30,408 bases of DNA. Origin: Caenibius sp964466155 (lineage in GTDB: Bacteria; Pseudomonadota; Alphaproteobacteria; Sphingomonadales; Sphingomonadaceae). The stretch spans positions 1 to 30,408 of the forward strand of contig CAYXMY010000023.1 in NCBI GenBank assembly GCA_964466155.1. The letters run 5' to 3'. A model generated the notes under the pieces. The model ran no database searches. It was not told the DNA's origin and saw nothing but the letters and a program-made list of their open reading frames with translations. A program made the translations under genes and the position numbers. Below, piece after piece: positions 23,871-30,408 of the stretch (position 1 is its first letter; every line of letters starts with the position of its first letter).

Positions 23871-24058
23871 AAAAGCAAATCCTCGACATTCCGCAGCGAT
23901 AGCGGAAACCGCATGTAGAGCATCACCACCATCCGGATGACCTCTGGTGAGGAGTGGAAGTACCGGAACGGACTGGCTGGTTTGCGAGGACGGGGCATCA
24001 CCCGCCCTACGCATCCCCCCTCATTCAAGCAATTCGGTGCAGTCCTTCTGACAGTGCC
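23861..24058 (-). mobile_element. Left end and transposase 5' fragment of an IS6-family insertion sequence
   Basis: From 24058 the minus strand reads GGCACTGTCAGAAGGACTGC, which resembles the IS6-family terminal repeat (GGCACTGT...). After 60 bases an ATG at 23998 opens MPRPRKPASPFRYFHSSPEV, then IRMVVMLYMRFPLSLRNVED and LLFERG. This is the start of the IS6-type transposase with the helix-turn-helix region. It ends after 45 codons of about 235, at GAGCGGGGGC, where the serine recombinase fragment takes over in another frame. The DDE catalytic part and the right end are missing. The family call rests on the protein block and on the terminal repeat. Confidence 0.8.
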
Positions 24059-24097
24059 GTGACAGGTTCACCGGGAATCCCGCCGGTTCGGGGTTGG

Positions 24098-26641
24098 TCA
24101 GAAGGTGAGCCGCGCTTCGACACCGTAGGTTCTGGGCTCGTTGTAATAGGCGGAAACGACATTCGCCAGCCCGGTCCCCGCCAGCGCATACTGGAACACT
24201 TCCCACTGCGTGTTGGTGAGGTTCTTGCCCCATAGCGACACAGCGATCTTGGGGCCGTTGCCGATTGCGATATCGCCCAGAGTGACCCGGCCGTTAAGCA
24301 TGACATAGGAACCGGTCTTGGGCGATGCGGCGCTACCCGTATAGAAGCTGCCCGAATAAATGGCGTCGACATGGGTCGACAGCGTCGTGCCGCCAAAGGG
24401 CGAAAAGCTGTGATCGAGGGCGACCGACGCGGAATTCTTGGGCGTATAGAGTACCACGCCTTCCTCGATCAGCCCACTGAACGGATTGCGATCCCCCACG
24501 GCCTTCCAGGAGGTGTAGGCATAGCTGCCCGTCAACGTCAGCTGGCGCGTGAGCCGCGCGGTGAGGTCGACTTCCACCCCCTTGATCGTCGTCGGATCGG
24601 GCGCGTTGAGCGTTCTGATCACCGACAGCGAGGCCGGATTGACGAAGTCCACCTGACGATCGCTGTATTTCGTGTGGTAAGCGGCCATGTTGAGCCGTGC
24701 CCGGCGATCGAACAGCTCAGTTTTCGCGCCGATTTCCCAGGTCGACACCGCTTCTTCCCCGAACTTGTCGAAGTTGGGCGCGCGTGAGTTCGCCCCGCCC
24801 GCGCGATAGGCGCGGCCCCATTTGACGTAGGTATTGACGGTGTCGGTCCAGTCGAACGCGGCGGTGAAGGCAGGATCGACACGCTTGGATGAAAACTCGA
24901 ACGGAATATTGATCACCGCGCCGCTCGCCCGGGTTCGTGCGCCATGCTTGGTATCGTGGGTCCAGCGCAGCCCGCCGGTCAGGTGCAGCCGTTCACCCAG
25001 AATCGGCGGCGTATAAGTGGCCTGGCCGAAGACCGCCCGCGATTTGGCATGGAGGTCGCTGGCCCGTTCGGGAAAGTTGGCAGCGCTGAACGACACCGGC
25101 AACAGCGTGTATCCCGTGCCGTCCGCATTGAAGCGGGCAGAGAATGGGGAATAGGCCAGATCGTTGGCATCTTCCTTGAAATAGAAACCGCCGATGATGA
25201 ATTTCAGATTCTCGAAGTTGCCCAGCAACTGGACTTCCTGGCTGAACTGGTTCTGGTGCATATCGGCGTAGCTAATGCGCGAGAACACGCTGCTGGGGGC
25301 ATAAGTGATCGTCAGGTCGCCGCTGTTCGTAAACTGGTCCTGCGACAGCTTGCGATAGGCCGATATGGACCGCAGCGTCAGGTGATCGCTGACATTCCAT
25401 GTCGCTTGGAGGCTGTGACCGGACACCTTGCCCACGCTGGGCTCCAGCGGGACGCCGACACGCCCTTCCCGCACCCGCTTGTCCTCGAGCGAGAATAGCG
25501 GAGGCAGGCGTCCGCCCGGCAGGATCGCATTGATCTGCGTATAGCCAGCCGTCGAGGCGTCGCGCGAAACATCGTATGAATAGAGGACATTCAGATTGGG
25601 CGCCGGCTCCCACATCACACTCACCCTGGCGCCCCGGCGATTGACTTCGTACCAGTCGTGGGCTCCGGCCAGTTCATTTTCGACCCAGCCGTCGCGCTTG
25701 GTCCACACGCCGTCCAGCTTGATGCTGAAGCCCGCGAATTCCGGCAAGTTCAAGTGCGCCTTGATGCTCCGGCCGTCGAAGTTGCTGACGCCTGCAGTCA
25801 TGTCCAGGCCCAGCCGGCCGGTCGGCTTCTTGGACACCATGCTGATCGCGCCGCCTACGGCATTACGGCCGAACAGCGTGCCCTGCGGCCCGCGCAACAC
25901 CTCCATCCGCTCGAGATCGAACATTTCAGAGCCCAGACCTTGCGAGCGGCCCAGATAGACCCCGTCGACATAGATACCCACAGTCGGATCGCGGCTGATC
26001 ATCGCCGCATCGCCGGGATAAATGCCGCGCATGGTGACAGTCAGGGAGGACGGCCGCGCCTGAATAGGAACGATGCGCAACGACGGCACCGCGCCGCTCG
26101 CAAAGTCACTCAGAGTGGTAACGCCGCGCCGCTCGAGATCCTCGCTCCCCAGCACGGCGATGGAAATCGGCGTGCCCTGCAGCGATTCCTCGCGCTTCTG
26201 CGCCGTCACGATGATTTCCGATAGCTGAGCGCTGCCGTGTTCCGCCGGCTCGGTGAGCGATGCGGGCACCTCCTCCACGGTGGAGGCCTGCGCCAATTGC
26301 ACCGGGGGCCTGCTGTCCGATATCCGGCTGACGCCTTCGGGGCGCTCGATCAGAATGACATTGTTCTGGTGACGATACTTGAGCCCGGTGTCTCGCAGGA
26401 GCTGATTGAGCGCGGCCTCGACCGTCATCGATCCGCTGATCTTGCGCGCGGTACGCCCCGCGACCATTTCGGGGTGAAACAATATCTGGCTTTGCGACTG
26501 GACCGCGACGCGATTGAGAGCGCTGCCCAAAGGCTGCGGCTCGATATTGATCTGCACGGCCTGCGCTTGCGCCGCAGGCGCCGCGCAAAACGCCATGGCG
26601 ACCGCCGACACGCTGATACCCGCCCTGTAAACTGTATGCAT
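24098..26641 (-). CDS. TonB-dependent outer-membrane receptor with STN signalling domain (FecA-like transducer)
   Basis: 847 residues. A signal peptide ends at AAQAQA. The STN (secretin/TonB N-terminal) domain follows at about 30-95 (INIEPQPLGSALNRVAVQSQ ... LNQLLRDTGLKYRHQ), which in FecA contacts FecR to signal substrate uptake. A TonB box SEIIVTAQKREESLQ precedes the plug domain (TPISIAVLGSEDLERRGV ... LRGPQGTLFGRNAVGGAIS). A beta-barrel then runs to an intact C-terminus ending in Phe (GVEARLTF). The ATG at 26641 has a strong GGAGGGG before it and was preferred to one at 26653. It belongs with the fecR-like and sigma genes upstream. The ligand cannot be read from the sequence; a ferric complex is the family default, but sphingomonad receptors of this type take up many compounds. 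Confidence 0.93.
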   Translation of the reverse strand: MHTVYRAGISVSAVAMAFCAAPAAQAQAVQINIEPQPLGSALNRVAVQSQSQILFHPEMVAGRTARKISGSMTVEAALNQLLRDTGLKYRHQNNVILIERPEGVSRISDSRPPVQLAQASTVEEVPASLTEPAEHGSAQLSEIIVTAQKREESLQGTPISIAVLGSEDLERRGVTTLSDFASGAVPSLRIVPIQARPSSLTVTMRGIYPGDAAMISRDPTVGIYVDGVYLGRSQGLGSEMFDLERMEVLRGPQGTLFGRNAVGGAISMVSKKPTGRLGLDMTAGVSNFDGRSIKAHLNLPEFAGFSIKLDGVWTKRDGWVENELAGAHDWYEVNRRGARVSVMWEPAPNLNVLYSYDVSRDASTAGYTQINAILPGGRLPPLFSLEDKRVREGRVGVPLEPSVGKVSGHSLQATWNVSDHLTLRSISAYRKLSQDQFTNSGDLTITYAPSSVFSRISYADMHQNQFSQEVQLLGNFENLKFIIGGFYFKEDANDLAYSPFSARFNADGTGYTLLPVSFSAANFPERASDLHAKSRAVFGQATYTPPILGERLHLTGGLRWTHDTKHGARTRASGAVINIPFEFSSKRVDPAFTAAFDWTDTVNTYVKWGRAYRAGGANSRAPNFDKFGEEAVSTWEIGAKTELFDRRARLNMAAYHTKYSDRQVDFVNPASLSVIRTLNAPDPTTIKGVEVDLTARLTRQLTLTGSYAYTSWKAVGDRNPFSGLIEEGVVLYTPKNSASVALDHSFSPFGGTTLSTHVDAIYSGSFYTGSAASPKTGSYVMLNGRVTLGDIAIGNGPKIAVSLWGKNLTNTQWEVFQYALAGTGLANVVSAYYNEPRTYGVEARLTF

Positions 26642-26708
26642 TTTCCCCTCCATCGTTCTGAAGGGTATGATGCGGCTTGGGCGATCCCCCTCACCCCAGA
26701 GCCGAAAA

Positions 26709-27701
26709 TTATTTTGCGGCAGGATCGGCCAGCACGATCTGCCGGTCGTCGGTCATCTTGATCTGCGCGATGCCATAGCTGGCCAGCGCTCGCGCGAAAT
26801 CCTCCGCCATCCCGGAATGGAAGGTCCCACTGATTCTTTGCCGGCCGAGCCCCGGCTCCAGCACGATCGCGCGGCGGGAGGAAGCGTTGAATTCGGCCAC
26901 CGCATCTACCAGGGGCGTATCGTCGAACACGATGAAGCCCTCGGTCCAGGCCAATGCCGGCTGGGTGGACTGATGCCGGATCGCCCAGCCCTTGCGATCC
27001 ACCGAGAGTTCCGTCCCCTGGACCATCTCAATTGTCCGGCGCGCGGCCGGGGCTGGCGCCCGGGCGAGTTCGACCCGGACCTTCCCTTCCGTCAGTACCA
27101 CTCTCATCCCGCCGTCCTGGCGGTCGTCGACGGAAAAGGCCGTTCCCACGGCATAGACCGATCCCAGGTCCCCGTGCACCACAAAGGGCCGCTTCGCATC
27201 CTTGGCGACCGTGAAGTAGGCTCGCCCTTGACGCAGGAAGACCTGCCGTTTCGCCTTTCCGAAGCGCACGGCGATAACCGTATTGCCATCCAGCACCACC
27301 CGGCTTCCGTCCTCCAAATCGGCGAACTTACGCTGGTTGCTGCCGGTCTGCAGGATTTCATCCGCGGGCCTCGCACCCTCCGGGCCGAAGCGGGGCATCG
27401 CAAGGAGCAGCAAGCCCAGCACGAGAGCCGCGGCGACCGCCGCAGCGGCAGGCAGAAAGTAACTACGCGAAGGCTTGCATGCGCGCTGCAAAGCGGCGGC
27501 TCTCGCTTCCAGCACCGCCGGATCGTCGGCCCAGCGGTCGAGCCGCTCGTAGGTCCCGGACAGTGTGTCGAAACTGGAACGATTGGCCGGATCCTCCAGC
27601 CAGAGGGCAAAACGCCCACGCTCCTCCAGCGTCATCCTGCCGGAGCGAACCCTAGCGAGCCAGTCCGATGAATCCCGATCCGTGGTCACTTCAAAATCCA
27701 T
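26709..27701 (-). CDS. FecR-family transmembrane sigma regulator
   Basis: 330 residues. The cytoplasmic N-terminal domain (about 10-70; SSDWLARVRSGRMTLEERGRFALWLEDP) has the Trp-rich pattern of FecR/DUF4880 anti-sigma domains. A membrane helix lies at about 80-105. The periplasmic FecR domain follows, with RKFADLEDGSRVVLDGNTVI, LRQGRAYFTVAKDAKRPFVV and VYAVGTAFSV. The C-terminal STN-like part has PLVDAVAEFN and GTFHSGMAEDFARALASYG. It would pass the receptor signal across the membrane to the ECF sigma factor. The start lies 3 bases after the sigma stop. A 67-base gap separates it from the receptor gene. Confidence 0.92.
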   Translation of the reverse strand: MDFEVTTDRDSSDWLARVRSGRMTLEERGRFALWLEDPANRSSFDTLSGTYERLDRWADDPAVLEARAAALQRACKPSRSYFLPAAAAVAAALVLGLLLLAMPRFGPEGARPADEILQTGSNQRKFADLEDGSRVVLDGNTVIAVRFGKAKRQVFLRQGRAYFTVAKDAKRPFVVHGDLGSVYAVGTAFSVDDRQDGGMRVVLTEGKVRVELARAPAPAARRTIEMVQGTELSVDRKGWAIRHQSTQPALAWTEGFIVFDDTPLVDAVAEFNASSRRAIVLEPGLGRQRISGTFHSGMAEDFARALASYGIAQIKMTDDRQIVLADPAAK

Positions 27702-27704
27702 CGC

Positions 27705-28181
27705 TCAACGGGCCGTTGCCGCGCGCGACAGCAGGCGCAACGCCTTGATCATATGTTTTTCGACCGCACTCAATGAAATGCCGAAATGCTGCGATATGTC
27801 GGAATATGTCATCTCTTCGAAACGGTGCAACAAAAACACATCCCGCGTGCGCTCAGGCAACGCCATGATGTCCTGCATGACAGCACGTAATTCTTCCTGC
27901 GATTCCAGGATGCGATCCGGGCGGAACGCGCCACCGTCCGGCATGTCCGTAAGGACATCTTCAGGGGCGTAGTGCCATTGCGGCCTGCGGCCTCTCGCCA
28001 AGACCAGATTGGCGGCGATGCGGAACACGTAGGCCGTGATATTCTCGATCGATGTCTGCGATTGCGATTTCGCGAGATTCAGGAACACGTCCTGCAGCAC
28101 ATCATCCACATCACTGGCAGGCACCTTGCGCGCCACATAGCGCTTGAGTGCCGCTCGCAATCTCGCTGCGGGAGGATGCAT
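27705..28181 (-). CDS. FecI-like ECF sigma factor
   Basis: 158 residues from the ATG at 28181. Region 2 is DVDDVLQDVFLNLAKSQSQTSIENITAYVFRIAANLVL. Region 4 is MALPERTRDVFLLHRFEEMT then YSDISQHFGISLSAVEKHMIKALRLL, a DNA-binding helix-turn-helix. It is predicted to direct RNA polymerase to the receptor promoter when released by the FecR-like protein. Alternative starts are a GTG at 28214 and a TTG at 28238, which would add 11 or 19 residues; the N-terminus is unsure. It is the first gene of the sigma / FecR / receptor set. A candidate promoter with an overlapping palindrome lies about 240 bases upstream. Confidence 0.9.
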   Translation of the reverse strand: MHPPAARLRAALKRYVARKVPASDVDDVLQDVFLNLAKSQSQTSIENITAYVFRIAANLVLARGRRPQWHYAPEDVLTDMPDGGAFRPDRILESQEELRAVMQDIMALPERTRDVFLLHRFEEMTYSDISQHFGISLSAVEKHMIKALRLLSRAATAR

Positions 28182-28238
28182 CTTCGTCACATCGTCGATA
28201 GGTCTTTCTAGCACAACCGAGCCTCGCCCAAATAACAA

Positions 28239-28420
28239 GCAGAACAGGGCACTCTGTTCGCCAGCTTAACCACGGGTGGTTGCAGGATCACGTCTGTCCC
28301 GAGATGCGAACTGCACCGGGCGAAATGGCTATCCACCCAGTCCAAACGCCTGTTGGCCTGTTCGTTTTCATGAGCGCCCCCATCCTCAGTGCATGGTGCA
28401 GTCTCATTATATTTATGGAC
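28239..28420. other. Non-coding stretch upstream of the sigma gene
   Basis: No convincing gene in either strand. If the promoter at about 28421-28453 is used, this is a leader RNA of more than 200 bases for the sigma-factor message. I see no known riboswitch or strong terminator in it. Confidence 0.4.
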
Positions 28421-28453
28421 TTCAATCTATAAATTGAATGTTCTGCACGTCAA
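28421..28453 (-). promoter_or_regulatory. Candidate promoter and overlapping palindrome upstream of the sigma/FecR/receptor genes
   Basis: Read on the minus strand, TTGACG (28453-28448), a 16-base spacer and TATAGA (28431-28426) fit a housekeeping promoter. The -10 box lies inside TTCAATCTATAAATTGAA (28421-28438), a perfect 6+6 inverted repeat around a 6-base centre, which would suit a repressor site. It does not match the classic Fur box that I know. The call rests on consensus and spacing only. Confidence 0.45.
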
Positions 28454-28538
28454 GTAAACGTTGTATTTTGCCTCGACCACGCCGCGGAAATTTTACGACG
28501 ACCACGGCTGAACAACTGCCCGGCTGACGCCGGTAGGA

Positions 28539-28713
28539 TCAAGCGGAGTGGCTGAAGCCTTGCGTGCCGATATGCCGGTCGAGGTAGGCCATGACGAGGT
28601 CTTCGGTAATGTTACCGGGGGTGATTGAGAAGTATTCCCTGTCCCAGCAGCGCTTGCGGATGTGCTCGAACTCCTGCTGAATCTCGCCCAATTCCTCCGT
28701 TTCCAGAAATTTT
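28539..28713 (-). pseudogene. C-terminal remnant of an IS200/IS605-type transposase (TnpA-like)
   Basis: One frame, open from just after a stop codon inside the AT-rich stretch near 28730, reads EELGEIQQEFEHIRKRCWDR, then EYFSITPGNITEDLVMAYLD and RHIGTQGFSHSA, followed by a stop at 28539-28541. This resembles the C-terminal end of Y1 TnpA proteins (RKRYWGRHFWARGYF...GxxTEExIxxYLExH), with the HFWA piece missing. The N-terminal His-hydrophobic-His region and the catalytic Tyr are absent. No start codon fits, so it is a fragment. Confidence 0.55.
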
Positions 28714-28733
28714 TCATATATTCTATATACTTA

Positions 28734-28967
28734 TTATAGGGCTACGATCTGTGTTCCGTCGGTGCACAACTCGATCGCTCTTCCTTCGAACATTGCGGAG
28801 AGGCGCCAGGAAGCATACCAGCTTCCGCGAACACCAGTGCCTGTAATATCCGAATCGCCATCGCCAAGATCATGGATGGGGGGCGCGAAATGCCCAAGAG
28901 TTCCTTTAGGCAAACCCTGTGCGAATTTGCGCCATCGTTCATTCAACGACGCTGGAGCCATGGCCAT
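28734..28967 (-). CDS. Small ORF of unknown function next to the IS200-type remnant
   Basis: 77 residues from the ATG at 28967 (MAMAPASLNERWRKFAQGLP), with another ATG at 28961. Composition looks protein-like: amphipathic N-terminal half, then HFAPPIHDLGDGDSDITGTG and WYASWRLSAMFEGRAIELCT. I do not recognise the family, and no clear ribosome site is seen. It could be a fragment of a larger gene truncated by the element remnant, since its stop lies only some 20 bases from the transposase remnant. Whether it is expressed is open. Confidence 0.4.
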   Translation of the reverse strand: MAMAPASLNERWRKFAQGLPKGTLGHFAPPIHDLGDGDSDITGTGVRGSWYASWRLSAMFEGRAIELCTDGTQIVAL

Positions 28968-29054
28968 TCCTGTCCGCTCAAAATCCTGCAAAAAGCTCCG
29001 ATGCTTCTCTGATCGCTACCACGCACAGATTGCTTGGGGGAAACGGCTATCCTG

Positions 29055-29951
29055 TCAGACAGTCAGGTCCCACGGGGGCGGGTCGAGGATGTTCTTCAGA
29101 AAATCGATGAACGCCATGACGGCTGCCGATGGTATGGGCGTTTTCTGGTGCAGCGCATAAATGGCAAGATCGGTGGGTGCCTGCCATTCGGGAAGGACGG
29201 GAACCAGCTTGCCGGACTTCAAGGCGGAATCGATATCCCACAGCGATCGCAAGGCGATGCCCACACCGCAAATCGCCAGTTCGCGCACGATTTCGCTGGA
29301 GTTCGTCCGAACGTGGCTTTTCCCGTCGACAATGCGGCGCTGGGGGCCGTTTTCCAGCCGCCAGGGCCATTGCCCATCAGCCGCGATCAGGCGGTGACGC
29401 TGGAGTTCGTTGAAATCGGCAGGCGCCCCATGGCGGGCGATGTAATCGGGGCTGGCACACAGGATGCGATGGTTTGCCGCGAGGCGCCAGGCATTGGCGT
29501 TTCCGGGAATGTCGGACGTGATGCGCACCGCGAGATCGACCCGATCCATATAGAGATCGACGTTTTCATCGGTCAGATCGAGTTCCAGTTCGACCAGCGG
29601 ATACTGCTCGAGAAACAGGTTGAGCGCAGGCGCGATATGCAAACGGCCGAAGGATGTCGGGGCCGACACGCGCAAGGGGCCGCTGGGTTCGCTGCGGATG
29701 CCGATGAGCCTGCTTTCCGCTTCATCGATGGCCCCGAGAATCCGCTTCACATCTTCATAGAAGCGTTCCCCCGGCGCAGTCAGCACGAGCTTGCGGGTGG
29801 TCCGGTGAATGAGCCGCACTCCCAGCCGCTGTTCCAGCCGCGATAGCCGCTTGGACGCCATTGCGGGTGACGTTTGCAGCGCTCGGGCGGCGGCGGACAG
29901 GCTGCCCGCTTCGACAATCCGCGCAAACAACTCGTAATCGGAATCCTTCAA
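29055..29951 (-). CDS. LysR-family transcriptional regulator, divergent from glcD
   Basis: 298 residues from a TTG at 29951 with a well-placed AAGGA. The helix-turn-helix is YELFARIVEAGSLSAAARAL then QTSPAMASKRLSRLEQRLGV RLIHRTTR, the LysR N-terminal signature. The effector domain has GPLRVSAPTSFGRLHIAPAL, LELDLTDENVDLYMDRVDLAVRI and a C-terminal MAFIDFLKNIL, of the CrgA/PA2758-like subgroup. A longer reading from a TTG at 30011 adds 20 residues with no similarity and no ribosome site. It diverges from the glcD-like gene over 89 bases, the standard arrangement for a LysR regulator and its target. The effector is unknown; glycolate or a related hydroxy acid is a guess from context. Confidence 0.92.
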   Translation of the reverse strand: MKDSDYELFARIVEAGSLSAAARALQTSPAMASKRLSRLEQRLGVRLIHRTTRKLVLTAPGERFYEDVKRILGAIDEAESRLIGIRSEPSGPLRVSAPTSFGRLHIAPALNLFLEQYPLVELELDLTDENVDLYMDRVDLAVRITSDIPGNANAWRLAANHRILCASPDYIARHGAPADFNELQRHRLIAADGQWPWRLENGPQRRIVDGKSHVRTNSSEIVRELAICGVGIALRSLWDIDSALKSGKLVPVLPEWQAPTDLAIYALHQKTPIPSAAVMAFIDFLKNILDPPPWDLTV

Positions 29952-29955
29952 ATTG

Positions 29956-29970
29956 TTTCCTTTTAGGAAA
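29956..29970. promoter_or_regulatory. LysR-type operator candidate (TTTCC-N5-GGAAA)
   Basis: TTTCCTTTTAGGAAA is a perfect 5+5 inverted repeat of 15 bases with the T-N11-A form of LysR binding sites. It lies in the shared LysR/glcD region and covers the AAGGA ribosome site before the LysR TTG start, so it could mediate autorepression. The binding protein is inferred from position only. Confidence 0.5.
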
Positions 29971-30040
29971 AAGTATTTGGAATTTTTATCGTCTTCCGGA
30001 GGAATAGCCAAGCGGATAGATTGCCTGCCGAGAGGTGATC

Positions 30041-30408
30041 ATGTCGCTAACCATGCCGGAACCCGATCGGGCAACGCTGTCCCGCCGTGCTGAAATCGTG
30101 GCGGCCTTGCGCGCAATCGTCCCTGGCGAAGGCGTGATCGCGGATGAAGAAAGCCTGCGCCCATACGAATCCGATGGGCTGACGGCCTATCGCCAGCCGC
30201 CGATGGTGGTGGTGTTGCCGGAAACTACGGAGCAGGTGTCGCGCATTCTGGCGTGGTGCCACGCCAACAATGTGAAAGTCGTTCCGCGCGGCGCGGGCAC
30301 GTCCCTGTCGGGCGGGGCACTGCCGCTGGCCGATGCGGTCCTCCTCGGCCTCGGGAAATTCAACCGCGTGCTGGAAATCGATTATCATGACCGGCTGGCC
30401 GTCGTTCA
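30041..30408 (+). CDS. glcD: GlcD-like FAD-linked glycolate/D-lactate dehydrogenase subunit (3' end outside window)
   Basis: The first 122 codons are present. The ATG at 30041 has AGAGGTGA before it. The opening LRAIVPGEGVIADEESLRPYESDG and PPMVVVLPETTEQVSRILAW lead to VKVVPRGAGTSLSGGALPLADAVLLGL, the FAD pyrophosphate-binding part of the PCMH-type FAD domain. This order is that of GlcD, the flavoprotein subunit of glycolate oxidase, usually followed by glcE and glcF. D-lactate or another 2-hydroxy acid is possible as substrate. The LysR gene diverging from it is the likely regulator. Confidence 0.88.
   Translation, partial: MSLTMPEPDRATLSRRAEIVAALRAIVPGEGVIADEESLRPYESDGLTAYRQPPMVVVLPETTEQVSRILAWCHANNVKVVPRGAGTSLSGGALPLADAVLLGLGKFNRVLEIDYHDRLAVV

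Noticed and set aside
28465..28490. Possible copy of the tRNA-Leu 3' end as right attachment site (CTCGACC...)
   Set aside because: Only seven bases match in a row, which is expected by chance. No longer copy of the tRNA 3' end was found to the right of the island.
1..30408. CRISPR arrays, phage modules or toxin-antitoxin pairs
   Set aside because: No regularly spaced repeats, structural phage genes or typical toxin/antitoxin pairs were seen.

Overview
The window is high-GC, tightly packed chromosomal DNA of an alphaproteobacterium, most likely a sphingomonad (Sphingomonadales). The evidence is the gene neighbourhoods: hflK-hflC-degP, ftsE-ftsX-YdcF-acyltransferase, an overlapping hisC-tyrC pair as described in Zymomonas, metX with metW, a DUF1674 small protein, and a FecA-type TonB receptor with FecR and an ECF sigma factor. 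I have not assigned a genus. Genes often overlap by 1-4 bases (ATGA, GTGA, TGATG), so many neighbours are probably translationally coupled.

Layout. 1-2.8 kb: the 5' part of an exported methyltransferase-like gene (minus), msrA (plus), rsmB (minus) and a DUF1674 gene (plus). 2.8-7.1 kb: a minus-strand operon of an Mrp/ApbC iron-sulfur ATPase, a Tat-exported molybdopterin dehydrogenase subunit and ferrochelatase hemH. 7.2-10.8 kb: hflK-hflC-degP on the plus strand, an envelope protein quality-control operon that ends in a hairpin terminator. 10.9-14.8 kb: a class A penicillin-binding protein, msrB, a glutathione S-transferase-like gene and a small exported protein, all minus. 14.8-17.0 kb: metX, a GNAT acetyltransferase and metW, each overlapping the next by 4 bases. 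17.1-19.2 kb: hisC-tyrC on the plus strand. 19.2-22.1 kb: ftsE-ftsX-YdcF-plsC on the minus strand, divergent from a membrane protein with an MJ0042-type zinc ribbon.

From about 23.2 to 29.0 kb the character changes. A tRNA-Leu(GAG) is followed by the wreck of a serine recombinase gene, fused at its upstream end to the first 45 codons and left end of an IS6-family transposase gene. Next comes an apparently intact ECF sigma / FecR / TonB-dependent receptor system, then an AT-rich stretch, a remnant of an IS200/IS605-type transposase and an unrecognised small ORF. I read this as a decayed integrative island beside a tRNA gene in which the iron-type cell-surface signalling system has been kept. 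After it, a LysR regulator diverges from the start of a glcD-type flavin dehydrogenase gene that runs off the right edge.

No CRISPR array, phage module, toxin-antitoxin pair or recognisable defence system was seen. The points most worth a second look are the GNAT gene between metX and metW, the recombinase/IS6 junction with the retained FecIRA-like system, the molybdenum subunit lacking an iron-sulfur partner next to an iron-sulfur carrier, and two short palindromes at likely regulatory positions.
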